The position numbers and the translations under genes are program-made. Below, in pieces: positions 51,261 through 60,067 of a stretch of DNA of 64,000 nt. Origin of the DNA: JBCAWW01 sp039024315 (GTDB lineage Bacteria; Bacteroidota; Bacteroidia; J057); NCBI GenBank assembly GCA_039024315.1, contig JBCCQN010000012.1, forward strand, positions 14,214 to 78,213, read 5' to 3'. The first letter of the stretch is position 1; every line of letters begins with the position of its first letter. Below the pieces are notes generated by a model. That model saw only the letters and a program-made list of their open reading frames with translations, was not told the DNA's origin and did not search any database.

Positions 51261-52760
51261 ATGCGCAGATGGTCATTTTTTTCTTTAGGGAGTTTGGCGA
51301 CACTGCTACTTTTGGCAGCTTGCGATAAAGGGCCTACGGAAGCAGTATTGCTTTCTCAGTATCCCGAGGACTTGGCGGAGGTATTGATTAGCAGTTGTGC
51401 GACAGAAGCCTGCCATATGGGCCCACAAGCGGCGGCTGGCCTAGACTTGAGTACTTGGGACAAAATGATGACTGGAGGCGACAGAGGCGCCGTAGCGATC
51501 CCTTATGAGACTCTTTGGTCAGAAGCGCTGAGTAGAGTCAATCAAAATACGATCAGCGGGCCAAAAGCCATTGGTACGGATCATCCAGCGCTAGATTCTG
51601 CCGGTCTGATACTTCTTAAGGATTGGATTGAAACAGGGGCAAAATCTAAACAAAACCTTTACCCTTGGATAGCAGAGGAGCAGTCTAGTGCTGACAAACT
51701 CTTTACCCTTTGTGCTGGCAGTGATCTAATAGCAGTTACCCAACTTAGCACCAATCGATTGATGCGCTATTTCGAGGTGGGCGTTGATCCTGATAATCTG
51801 GAAGCGCCACATTTTATTGCGATTTCCCCGGATAAGCAATTTCTATACGTGAGTTTGATCGAAGGAGGATTCGTCGAGAAGTATCGCACGGACAATTACG
51901 ACTTCGTCGAACGCGTGGCCGTGGGCTCTAGCCCTTCCCTACTCACGCTGAGTCCAGATGGCAAATACTGTCTTATCAGTCATTTTAATTCTGATGACAA
52001 CTCTCCCAAACTCACCATGATCAATACCGAGAGCATGAGCATCGTAGGAGACCCTCTGATTGCTTCTGGGCAGTTTTTGCACCGCCCACATGGTTTGATT
52101 ACTAATCAGGACTTTAGTGTCCTCTACGTGGGAGCCTCCAATGGCAACTATTACAGTAAACTAGAAATAGACCCGACTGATGACAATGGCCCCTTCTTGA
52201 GTGAGGAAAAGTTTAGTCTGGATCCGCTCAATGCGCCCAGTCCCATGGGCTCAGTCGATTATCAACCTTACTATTTGGAGATTGACCATACCAACAATCG
52301 CCTATTCATCAGCTGTAATGCCACGGATGAAGTAAGAGTCTTTGATCTTAACAACGACCAACTTATTGGCAGCATTCCCACGGGTGATTATCCGCGTCTC
52401 ATGGCTTTTGACCCCGACGGGGAACGCTTATTCGTGATCTGCCGAGATGAAGCCAATAGCAGCGCCCAAGGAGAATACAAAGGCTGCGTCAGTGTCCTAA
52501 ACACCGCAGACCTAAGCTTAATTAAAAACATCTACAATATTGGCCACGTTCCGCACGGCATTGCCTACAGTCCGAGTCAAAACTTGGTAGTAGTTAATAG
52601 CGAAAACAATGGCGGATTGATCCCTAGCTTTAATCCAACCAGTGGGCGTCCAGGCCCTGCAGGTTTTTATCGCCTGATTGATGGCAATAGTTTAGAAGTC
52701 ATCCCGAATTCGGAACGACAAATTGCAGTCTTACCCAATGCATGCGTAGTCAGTGAATAA
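51261..52760 (+). CDS. Lipoprotein with cytochrome c-like site and beta-propeller
   Basis: The 499-residue protein has a lipoprotein signal (LATLLLLAAC). Residues about 48-115 resemble the planctomycete-type cytochrome c domain (LISSCATEACHMGPQAAAGLDLSTW, then DHPALDSAGLILLKDWIETG), but the heme site reads CATEACH, i.e. CX4CH rather than CX2CH. The rest is a YVTN-type seven-bladed propeller (DKQFLYVSLIEGG, GSSPSLLTLSPDGKYCLISH, RPHGLITNQDFSVLYVGAS, GHVPHGIAYSPSQNLVVVNS). It is probably periplasmic or outer-surface and redox- or surface-binding; no partner gene is seen. One hairpin copy encodes DGERLF at 52412-52430. Confidence 0.8.
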   Translation: MRRWSFFSLGSLATLLLLAACDKGPTEAVLLSQYPEDLAEVLISSCATEACHMGPQAAAGLDLSTWDKMMTGGDRGAVAIPYETLWSEALSRVNQNTISGPKAIGTDHPALDSAGLILLKDWIETGAKSKQNLYPWIAEEQSSADKLFTLCAGSDLIAVTQLSTNRLMRYFEVGVDPDNLEAPHFIAISPDKQFLYVSLIEGGFVEKYRTDNYDFVERVAVGSSPSLLTLSPDGKYCLISHFNSDDNSPKLTMINTESMSIVGDPLIASGQFLHRPHGLITNQDFSVLYVGASNGNYYSKLEIDPTDDNGPFLSEEKFSLDPLNAPSPMGSVDYQPYYLEIDHTNNRLFISCNATDEVRVFDLNNDQLIGSIPTGDYPRLMAFDPDGERLFVICRDEANSSAQGEYKGCVSVLNTADLSLIKNIYNIGHVPHGIAYSPSQNLVVVNSENNGGLIPSFNPTSGRPGPAGFYRLIDGNSLEVIPNSERQIAVLPNACVVSE

Positions 52761-52765
52761 GCTGA

Positions 52766-53371
52766 TTACATCTGCGACTTCACATTTTTCAATTCTTGGT
52801 TCAGTAGCTCCCGGGCGCGAAACAACTGGGCTTTGACCGTACCCAAAGGTATGTCAAGCTCTTTGGCTACCTCATCATAGCTAAACTCCTTGAAATAACG
52901 CAGCTCGACGAGCACACGATACTTCTCCGGCAAGCGATCAATGGCCATGGTTAGATACTTAGCTCGTTGTTTTTTGAGCATGGTATCGTTAGGATCTAGA
53001 TCATCATCCTTGACATCAAAGGTCATATTAGATCCATCATCTCCCTCGACTGATTGGTCGATAGAAATGGTCTGCACCCGCTTCTTACGGATGAAGTCAA
53101 TACAATTATTGGTAGCGATCCTAAATAGCCAAGTAGAGAAGGCGTATTTCGAATCAAATTTATTGATCGAATTAAATGCTTTGGCGAAGGCTTCCTGGGT
53201 CAAATCTTCCGCATCATCGGCGTTTTTGACCATCTTCAAAAGCATGTAATAGACAGATTTCCGATACTTCTTTAGCAACGTCTCAAAGGCTGGCTGTTCT
53301 CCTCTTTGTGCGGCGGCCACTAACTCTCGGTCTTCTTTCGTATTTTTTGAGACTCTTGCTTTTTCGTCCAT
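52766..53371 (-). CDS. ECF RNA polymerase sigma factor (RpoE/SigW type)
   Basis: The 201-residue protein has region 2 (about 20-90: GEQPAFETLLKKYRKSVYYML, DAEDLTQEAFAKAF, FSTWLFRIATNNCIDFIRKKR), a short acidic linker and region 4 (about 140-195: AIDRLPEKYRVLVELRYFKEFSYDEVAKELDIPLGTVKAQLFRA). No anti-sigma gene follows. It starts 52 bp inside the GT2 gene, in a different frame, and is the last gene of the cysS run. It is a widespread housekeeping-type ECF factor in Bacteroidota; its signal is unknown. Confidence 0.93.
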   Translation of the reverse strand: MDEKARVSKNTKEDRELVAAAQRGEQPAFETLLKKYRKSVYYMLLKMVKNADDAEDLTQEAFAKAFNSINKFDSKYAFSTWLFRIATNNCIDFIRKKRVQTISIDQSVEGDDGSNMTFDVKDDDLDPNDTMLKKQRAKYLTMAIDRLPEKYRVLVELRYFKEFSYDEVAKELDIPLGTVKAQLFRARELLNQELKNVKSQM

Positions 53372-54444
53372 GAAGGTTTTCTAATCGTTCCGATTGGTAC
53401 AAAAATCAAATTGTAGAGAAAAAACAGAAAATCCAAAAGCGGATAGAGCATTAGCAAACGCTCCCTGTCGAAGCTTGGTTTTACGGCTCCCCACAAAATC
53501 CAACCCATAAGTACCCGAGTAATGAGTAGGCCCCACAAAAAAAGGTTGGTCGGTGCTAAAAAAAATTCAGCTAGCCAGAAAATATTACCCGCCAAATGAC
53601 TGCAATGAAAAATCCCAAGCACAAGCTTAGACTGAGCGGAATAGGCAGGTGAAGCGCTCAGATGGCGATTTTTTTGTCTAAACCAAGCGCTCCAGCTCAT
53701 TTTGGGTTCTGACCAAGTCCAAGAACTGGGATGCATCATCAAAGCGGTATTGCTGGCATTGGCATTGGCATTGACCAGAAGATCATCGTCCCCGGATAAG
53801 CGTTCCGCGAAGCGGTCAAAACCAGCAGATCGCTCAAAGAATGATTTTTGATAGGCCAAGTTTCTCCCTACTCCCATATAGGGCATACCCAAACGAGCAA
53901 AACCCATATATTGCAGGGCTGTATAGGAGGTTTCAAAGCTCTGCAAGGCGTTTAGTAAAGAGGGGTATTGGCGATAAGGGCCTAAGCCTAGAATAAGGTC
54001 CGTATGCGGCTCAATTTTTTGGGCAAGTTCAGCTAACCAGTCCGGACTTAGCTCACAATCGGCATCCGTAAAAGCGAGCCAATCGTTCTGCGCAGCAGCA
54101 ATACCTAAACGTAAGGCCCATTTTTTGGGTGCCCATCCTTCCGGCGTTTCGCTTATTTCGATGAGTTTGAGGCGAGGATCCACCTGTGAGGCCAAGAAGG
54201 TCGCAGAATCATCTTCACAACGATCTAAAACAATAATCAGCTCAAAGGCCGGATAGGCTTGTCCCAACCATGAGGATAGGTATTGCTTGAGATTAGGAGA
54301 TTCGTTGCGCGCAGCGATAATAATAGAGAAAGCTGGTTGGGTGGTCCCCTTTGTTTCTTTACGGCTAGCCGAACGCCACCCTCCCACTAAAGCAGCCAGT
54401 ATTAGGAGATAAATCCCCCAAAAGAAAAGGCAGAGAAAAATCAC
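53320..54444 (-). CDS. Glycosyltransferase family 2, membrane-associated
   Basis: The 374-residue protein has an N-terminal hydrophobic segment (about 1-21) and a GT2 catalytic domain (about 38-240: FSIIIAARNESPNLKQYL, DWLAFTDADCELSPDWL with the DxD-type acidic site, RLSGDDDLLVNANA). Two or three C-terminal membrane segments follow (about 280-350). It overlaps the QC peptidase gene by 4 bp and the sigma gene by 52 bp. The sugar and acceptor are unknown. Hairpin copies lie at 53797-53815 (FAERLS), 54082-54098 (variant) and 54362-54378. Confidence 0.88.
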   Translation of the reverse strand: MIFLCLFFWGIYLLILAALVGGWRSASRKETKGTTQPAFSIIIAARNESPNLKQYLSSWLGQAYPAFELIIVLDRCEDDSATFLASQVDPRLKLIEISETPEGWAPKKWALRLGIAAAQNDWLAFTDADCELSPDWLAELAQKIEPHTDLILGLGPYRQYPSLLNALQSFETSYTALQYMGFARLGMPYMGVGRNLAYQKSFFERSAGFDRFAERLSGDDDLLVNANANASNTALMMHPSSWTWSEPKMSWSAWFRQKNRHLSASPAYSAQSKLVLGIFHCSHLAGNIFWLAEFFLAPTNLFLWGLLITRVLMGWILWGAVKPSFDRERLLMLYPLLDFLFFLYNLIFVPIGTIRKPSWTKKQESQKIRKKTES

Positions 54445-55442
54445 CTCTCTTGGTAAACTACCTCCGCCACAGTTTGTCCGACAGCTTTGAGGGTTTCGCG
54501 AGAAATGACATCCATATTATCACCATGGGTATGCCAAGCACCAAAAAAGCCCCCAGCAGGCTCCATATGGATGATGTCAATACTTTTGACCATACCAGGA
54601 TCGTTCATGTAAACATGGTCATCGACAATAGCCCCGACTCGCTGGTTAGAGAAATATTGTCCGTATCCCAATCTTTGTCCGGTACTCCAAACTTTTTGCA
54701 CTACCTCTGAAGCCCTTGCCATAGAAACCCCTTCTTTAAGAAAAGTAGCATTAGCCGCACCCACCATATCGAGATTGATGCCATAGCGTGCCTGATAGTT
54801 GGCTACGTGTTTATTGCGAGCCCAGTATTGGCTGCCTAGACAATAGGAATTCTCAATACTAGGACGACCATTGTCTTCGGCATCCCATAAGATGATGTCC
54901 ACGCCGATAGTCGGCGCTTGCTGTTGAAAAAGTCGTGCTAATTCTAAAAGCACGCCTACCCCACTGCCCCCATCATTAGCTCCATCAATCGGATCTCCAG
55001 TCCGTTCAACATCTTCATCGGCAACTGGCCTAGTATCCCAATGCGCAGAGAGGATAATCCGATTGGCCAATTCTGGTTTATAGGCCGCAATAATATTTCG
55101 AGCTTTAGTAGGAGTACCGTCAAAAAAGCGTAAAGTCGCTTCCTGTACTTTTACCTTTGCTCCGTAGGCCCTGAATTGGGCAATCAACCAATCCCCACAC
55201 ATGATATGCCCTGCCGAATTGGGTTCACGTGGCCCAAAAGAAACTTGCTTCGCAATAAAGGCATAAGCAGAATCAGCATTAAAATCAGGGGTTGTAACCA
55301 TAGCAGAAGCACTAGGAGGCGTGGTAGAAGCGGGACCAGTATTATTACTGCTAGAATTGTTGCTATCGCTGCCACAGGCAAAAAAGAAGAGTACTAGCCC
55401 GAGGCTAATACTCTTAAACGTTATATGATAGTTTTTTAACAT
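54441..55442 (-). CDS. M28-family glutaminyl-peptide cyclotransferase-like lipoprotein
   Basis: The 333-residue protein has a lipoprotein signal (LVLFFFAC) followed by a serine/asparagine-rich linker. The M28 zinc-hydrolase/QC core shows SAHWDTRPV, DGANDGGSGVGVLLELA, LWDAEDNGRP and MEPAGGFFGAWHTHGDNMDVIS, in which the histidines and acidic residues are the metal and catalytic ligands. QC enzymes form N-terminal pyroglutamate; aminopeptidase activity is the alternative. It lies 3 bp downstream of cysS and overlaps the GT2 gene. Confidence 0.9.
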   Translation of the reverse strand: MLKNYHITFKSISLGLVLFFFACGSDSNNSSSNNTGPASTTPPSASAMVTTPDFNADSAYAFIAKQVSFGPREPNSAGHIMCGDWLIAQFRAYGAKVKVQEATLRFFDGTPTKARNIIAAYKPELANRIILSAHWDTRPVADEDVERTGDPIDGANDGGSGVGVLLELARLFQQQAPTIGVDIILWDAEDNGRPSIENSYCLGSQYWARNKHVANYQARYGINLDMVGAANATFLKEGVSMARASEVVQKVWSTGQRLGYGQYFSNQRVGAIVDDHVYMNDPGMVKSIDIIHMEPAGGFFGAWHTHGDNMDVISRETLKAVGQTVAEVVYQER

Positions 55443-55445
55443 CTT

Positions 55446-56987
55446 TTATCCTTCAAAGTACCATTCTGTACTGCCGGCATTATCCTCTAGCTTGATCTTC
55501 ATCTCACCGAGGCGATCTCTGATTTTATCGGCCGCAGCCCAATTTTTATCTGATCTCGCGTCAGCTCTCAACTCAGTAATAATACTCATCAAACCATCAA
55601 GAAGTTCTCCGCTGCCTTCATCCTCGGTTTCGGTCTTCAAGCCTAACCAATCATAGAAGACCGCAATAAGATCAGCTTTGAACTGGATAAAGGTTTCAGG
55701 ATTAACCGAAAATGGGGCGTTTTGATCCTTGAAAAGCTGGTTAATGACCGGCAGCGCATCAAAGATGCGGGCAATTACTTTGGCAGTATTAAAATCATCA
55801 TCCATGGCTGCTCTGGCATCCTCGATAAAGGATTTGAGATTTTGCTCGAAGGAATCATTAACCGCTACAGCTCGCTTATGAGGATCGATCTCGTTGAGTC
55901 GTTTGAGAGCCTCACCAATACGCTTGAGTCCTTTTTCAGAAGCCTGTAGGGCAGCATTAGAAAAGTCCAGAGTAGAGCGATAATGTGCCTGCAGGATGAA
56001 GAAGCGAATGGTCATCGGACCATAAGCCTTATCAAGCAGATTGGCTTGCTTTACTTCTGACCAGTGCTCTCCTTTGAAGAAACCGCCCAATGAAATCGCA
56101 TTGCCAAGGGATTTACCCATCTTTTGCCCTTCGTAGGTGATCATATTGTTGTGAAGCCAATATTTGGCCTCGTCTTGCTGATCAGCGGGCAAATTGCAAT
56201 TGCAGGCATTAGACTGAGCGATCTCTGCTTCATGATGCGGAAAGAGCAAATCCATGCCACCACCGTGGATATCATATTTGGCACCAAGGTACTTGGTACT
56301 CATGACCGTACACTCGATATGCCAACCGGGAAAACCCTCTCCCCAAGGAGAGTTCCATCGCATGATGTGCTCAGCCGAAGCTTTCTTCCAAAGGGCAAAA
56401 TCAGCTGGATGGCGTTTTTCGCTACCACCCTCTAAGTCATCGCGAGATTCGGAAAGCATATTTTCAATATCTCGACCAGAAAGCTTGCCATAGCCAAAAT
56501 CAGCATTGTATTTGGGCACATCAAAGTAAACCGAGCCGTTGCTTACATAAGCATATCCATTGGTAAGAATTTGCTGAACGGATTCAATTTGCTCGGTTAT
56601 ATGTCCCGTTGCTCTAGGCTCGATGCTTGGACGCTCGACGTTGAGCGCTGTCATATCGGAGATATAGGAATTGAAATAGCGCTGCGCTACTTCCATAGGC
56701 TCCAACTGCTCAAGCCGAGCTTGTTTTTCAACTTTGCTTTCGCCCTCATCCGCATCGTTGACTAAGTGGCCTACATCGGTAATGTTACGAACATAGCGCA
56801 CTTTGTAGCCGCTTGCTTTGAGGTATCTAAATACGGTATCAAAGGTAATAGCCGAACGCGCATGACCTAAGTGGGCATGGCCATAGACAGTTGGACCACA
56901 AACATACATTCCCACGAAAGGAGGATTGATGGGTTCAAACTTTTCTTTTTTACGGCTAAGGGAATTGAATACCTGAAGGGATGACAT
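55446..56987 (-). CDS. cysS: Cysteinyl-tRNA synthetase
   Basis: The start at 56987 gives 513 residues opening with LQVFNSLSRKKEKFEP; a longer frame from 57062 adds 25 unsupported residues. It charges tRNA-Cys. Class I signatures are GHAHLGHARS (HIGH-like) near residues 35-45 and KMGKSLGN (KMSKS-like) around 280. Zinc ligands are seen in CGPTVYG, HIECTVMS and the HHEAEIAQ region. Its C-terminal anticodon-binding part ends DNAGSTEWYFEG. It heads a four-gene run on the minus strand with overlaps or gaps of only a few bases. Confidence 0.97.
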   Translation of the reverse strand: MSSLQVFNSLSRKKEKFEPINPPFVGMYVCGPTVYGHAHLGHARSAITFDTVFRYLKASGYKVRYVRNITDVGHLVNDADEGESKVEKQARLEQLEPMEVAQRYFNSYISDMTALNVERPSIEPRATGHITEQIESVQQILTNGYAYVSNGSVYFDVPKYNADFGYGKLSGRDIENMLSESRDDLEGGSEKRHPADFALWKKASAEHIMRWNSPWGEGFPGWHIECTVMSTKYLGAKYDIHGGGMDLLFPHHEAEIAQSNACNCNLPADQQDEAKYWLHNNMITYEGQKMGKSLGNAISLGGFFKGEHWSEVKQANLLDKAYGPMTIRFFILQAHYRSTLDFSNAALQASEKGLKRIGEALKRLNEIDPHKRAVAVNDSFEQNLKSFIEDARAAMDDDFNTAKVIARIFDALPVINQLFKDQNAPFSVNPETFIQFKADLIAVFYDWLGLKTETEDEGSGELLDGLMSIITELRADARSDKNWAAADKIRDRLGEMKIKLEDNAGSTEWYFEG

Positions 56988-57200
56988 GTATACTAAAAAT
57001 GATTGAGTCTGAGTGGATATGCAAAATATCATAAGGTTCAAGTCGAGACTTGAACGGGGCAAAGATAGCAGAAAATACGAATTAAGAGTATGCTAAAAAG
57101 GGATAAATCCGCTCTTAGCTGCGGGCGCAGCAACAACAGTGTAATGAAACTATATGGCGGATGAGAAAATGCATATCAAGTGTGTTACGGAATAATAGAC

Positions 57201-58274
57201 CTAAGGTTGTGTGCCAAGGCTAAACGTTCCCAGCAGGGGAAAATGATCTGAAATCACCTTAGCCACCCGCTTGCATTCTAGCACCTCAAACTCAGGAGTA
57301 TGGTATATGTAATCAAGCCGCATGCCCCAACTACCGTTTTTGCCGCGGCGGAAGGGAAAGGTCCAGCCATCCCCGCTACCGTTTTCGAAAAAGGCATCCG
57401 ACAATTTGGCGCGAAAACGACGGGACATGCGCGAATGAGAAGGCGCATTGAAATCACCGGCTAAAATATAAGGATGAGGGTAATCATCTAATACCGCAAA
57501 AATCTGATCATATTTCTCCTCCTGCAGATAGAGTACCTTTCGGATCTGCTTGCTTAGATTTTTGAGACGCCCCCAAAAGGTCCGCTTACGCCTCAGAGTT
57601 GTCCCAATCTGGTAAGAAGACATATGCAAGGTCCCCAATCCAAATAATCCCTCTGGACTCTCTATGGTGGTGATCATACCACTATTGACCTCCTCGGTAG
57701 GGAGAAAGAGCGTATCCAACTTGACTATAGGATAACGAGAAAATACCGCCACACCATGCACATGGCTCGGCAAATGGATAAACTTATAATGAGGCAGATC
57801 TAGCGCTTCAGAAAAGTAATGTATCGCTCTGCCCTCTTCTTTAAACTCTACATTGCGAAACTCCTGAAAAGCAATAAAATCAGGCTCGATTTCATTGACG
57901 AGATCTAGGACCTTGGCCACCTTTTGCTTATTGAATTCGAAGGCACCAAGATTGTAGGTGAGGACTTTATATTGGGGCTTACCGCTGCGCGGAACGCCTT
58001 CTCCTCTCACATTTTGTTGGAAGATCAGATAAGAAAACAGCAGGAAAAGCGCTGGCACTGCCGCCCGCTTCCACTCCTTGCGCACCAAAAAGACCAAAAG
58101 TGTGAGACCATAAATAGCAGATAAGCTCGGCAAAAGAGGACTAAGCACTTGCACCCATGGCAATATAGATAAGGGAAGCCATGGCGCTAGGAAAATGCCA
58201 ATGCTTAGAATTGCAATAAATAAGAGAAAGGACCAAGCGATGAAGCGAAAAAGGCCTCTAATCCGTTTTCCCAT
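57201..58274 (-). CDS. Endonuclease/exonuclease/phosphatase-family protein with N-terminal membrane region
   Basis: The 357-residue protein has three membrane segments (about 10-28, 33-58 and 62-85). An EEP-fold catalytic domain follows (about 103-350): VLTYNLGAFEFNK, DFIAFQEFRNVEF with the metal glutamate, HPYILAGDFNAPSHSRMSR with the D-x-N motif, and KVISDHFPLLGTF with the catalytic SDHFP. Members include DNases, sphingomyelinases and inositol phosphatases; the membrane start favours an envelope phosphodiesterase (inference). It overlaps the pseudo-rhomboid gene by 17 bp and closes the mutL operon. One hairpin copy lies at 57982-58000. Confidence 0.85.
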   Translation of the reverse strand: MGKRIRGLFRFIAWSFLLFIAILSIGIFLAPWLPLSILPWVQVLSPLLPSLSAIYGLTLLVFLVRKEWKRAAVPALFLLFSYLIFQQNVRGEGVPRSGKPQYKVLTYNLGAFEFNKQKVAKVLDLVNEIEPDFIAFQEFRNVEFKEEGRAIHYFSEALDLPHYKFIHLPSHVHGVAVFSRYPIVKLDTLFLPTEEVNSGMITTIESPEGLFGLGTLHMSSYQIGTTLRRKRTFWGRLKNLSKQIRKVLYLQEEKYDQIFAVLDDYPHPYILAGDFNAPSHSRMSRRFRAKLSDAFFENGSGDGWTFPFRRGKNGSWGMRLDYIYHTPEFEVLECKRVAKVISDHFPLLGTFSLGTQP

Positions 58275-59355
58275 TTTTATTGTTAGACGCTTTGAAGAGG
58301 AGTTCTTTTTCTTCGCGACTCAGAGAGTCGTAGCCAGAAGCGTGGATTTTTTCGAGGATCTTATCTACAATTTCTTCTGGTACACTGTTACCTTCTTCAG
58401 TCGTGGCAACCTTGGTTTTGGTGGCCACTTGCTTGTCTCCTCCACTGTTCCAAGATTGTGGCTTAGAGTACTTGACCTTCATGCGAGGTTTCTTTTCTTC
58501 TTTATAGAAAGACCAGATTATCTCCGTAACATCTGTGCCGTTGCGCATGAGATAAACATTGAGATAGCCCAAAGCACCTGCCAGCAGCACGGCGAAAGCC
58601 AATGGCGTAAATAGGCCGCTAGTAAACCAAATCAAACCAAAGAAAATCAAGCCCACGATGCGGATTTCTACCTGACCAAATAAGAAAAGTCGGATCGGAT
58701 ATCTCGGGACAAGCGTTATCGAAGAGATCATCAATAAGATCATCAAGGGGACAATACCGCCCACATAGGTGCCCTGTCTAGACCAGCGCTGAATCTGATT
58801 ATCAACGTAAGTTTGGGCTTCTTTAGAAGATACCGTTGCTTCCTCTTCTTCTTCACTTTCAAGATCTGCTTCGGTAAGAGTAGCAGTATCGCTATCCGTA
58901 TCTACAGTAGCTTCTTGGGGATTATTTGTAGTAGTAATGGTCTGGCTTTGAGGATCATTACTCCCAATTAGTCTAATGGTCGAATAAGTAACGGTAAGCA
59001 GTCCCATCAAAGGAATAGCCAGCAAAACGAGGCGTCTGGTACGAGTATCATTAAGAAACTGTTGGTGAATGCGCCCAAAGGTAAACAGCATCATCCCACC
59101 AAAAAGGATAGTCAGAAAGCTAAAAGCGCTATAGAAAAAAGGCCAAGTGAATAAGCTCCAAGGTTGCCATATCAGGTCTTGGAAGCGCGCCGGAAGCGTG
59201 AAGTAAAGGATAAACTTGTCATAGCCATCTGGGCCAGGCCCTAGGATCAAAGCCATGATACCTTGTATCAACAGACCGCCCGCCATAAAGAGGAGTAACC
59301 AGCCTGTGGTTTGATACATTCCGAGGAAACTTCTTATTCGATCTTGAAAGTCCAT
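58258..59355 (-). CDS. Rhomboid-like membrane protein lacking the protease motif (pseudorhomboid)
   Basis: The 365-residue protein has about six membrane segments in two blocks (near 16-36, 65-90 and 108-128, then 200-220, 232-252 and 254-275). A roughly 55-residue acidic, threonine-rich insert lies between them (TATLTEADLESEEEEEATV). The C-terminal tail (VDKILEKIHASGYDSLSREEKELLFKAS) is the DUF6576-like element found on Bacteroidota rhomboids. There is no GxSG serine motif and no catalytic histidine in the usual helix, so it should be inactive. It lies next to an active rhomboid, suggesting a partner or regulatory role (inference). Confidence 0.75.
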   Translation of the reverse strand: MDFQDRIRSFLGMYQTTGWLLLFMAGGLLIQGIMALILGPGPDGYDKFILYFTLPARFQDLIWQPWSLFTWPFFYSAFSFLTILFGGMMLFTFGRIHQQFLNDTRTRRLVLLAIPLMGLLTVTYSTIRLIGSNDPQSQTITTTNNPQEATVDTDSDTATLTEADLESEEEEEATVSSKEAQTYVDNQIQRWSRQGTYVGGIVPLMILLMISSITLVPRYPIRLFLFGQVEIRIVGLIFFGLIWFTSGLFTPLAFAVLLAGALGYLNVYLMRNGTDVTEIIWSFYKEEKKPRMKVKYSKPQSWNSGGDKQVATKTKVATTEEGNSVPEEIVDKILEKIHASGYDSLSREEKELLFKASNNKNGKTD

Positions 59356-59413
59356 TTGCTATAATTCGACATTCTGCTTAACAAAACAACACAGTATCGA
59401 CAATAGTGTTACG

Positions 59414-60055
59414 TTACTTGGGCAAAAAAGGTAAATACTTTTCCGCATAAAAATATATGACGGCCGCAACCATCCCCATTAAATGGCCAAAATGAGAGAT
59501 TCCTCCGGCATTACCAAAGCCACGCAATTCTGACAAAACTAACACCGCCGAGATCACCGCCGCCCCAATGGCGAACTTTTTCGCCTCGAAGGGAGGCAGA
59601 AAGAAAAAGCTTAGTGGTGCCCGTGGGTAGATGTAGGCAAAAGCAGCAATAACCCCAAAGATGGCCGTTGATGCTCCGAGTACAGGATTGTGAGAGGGGT
59701 CTAAGATGGCCAACAAAACGCCCGCAACGACACCTGTAAAAAGATAAAAGGACAAAAAACGTTTGCCTCCTATTGCTGACTCAATGGCCGGTCCCAAACT
59801 CGCAAGTGCCAACATATTGAAAGCGATATGCAATATCCCACTATGACTAAAAAAGCTCGTCACAATCTGGACGGGCAAAAAGTGATTGCCGCCATAATAG
59901 ATGGGTCGTACAAAAACAGGCCCTGTTTTATAAAGTACAAAGTAAGCATTCATTAATGCTTCGAGTCCAGGTATTGCACTCGCAAATAGCCAGACCAAAA
60001 AGATTATCACATTTATGATGACCAAATTTTTGACCACCGGCGTTAAACGCATCAT
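59414..60055 (-). CDS. Rhomboid-family intramembrane serine protease
   Basis: The 213-residue protein has about six membrane helices and the rhomboid catalytic pair: serine in GASTAIFG (normally GASGAIFG) and histidine in ISHFGHLMGMVAAV. HSGILHIAFNMLALASLGPAIE matches the conserved HxxxN-containing region of GlpG. It cleaves membrane proteins within the bilayer; the substrates are unknown. The third residue of the motif (T for G) is a common variant. The gene is 12 bp downstream of mutL and upstream of a rhomboid-like pseudoenzyme. Confidence 0.92.
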   Translation of the reverse strand: MMRLTPVVKNLVIINVIIFLVWLFASAIPGLEALMNAYFVLYKTGPVFVRPIYYGGNHFLPVQIVTSFFSHSGILHIAFNMLALASLGPAIESAIGGKRFLSFYLFTGVVAGVLLAILDPSHNPVLGASTAIFGVIAAFAYIYPRAPLSFFFLPPFEAKKFAIGAAVISAVLVLSELRGFGNAGGISHFGHLMGMVAAVIYFYAEKYLPFLPK

Positions 60056-60067
60056 ATTATTCTTGTC

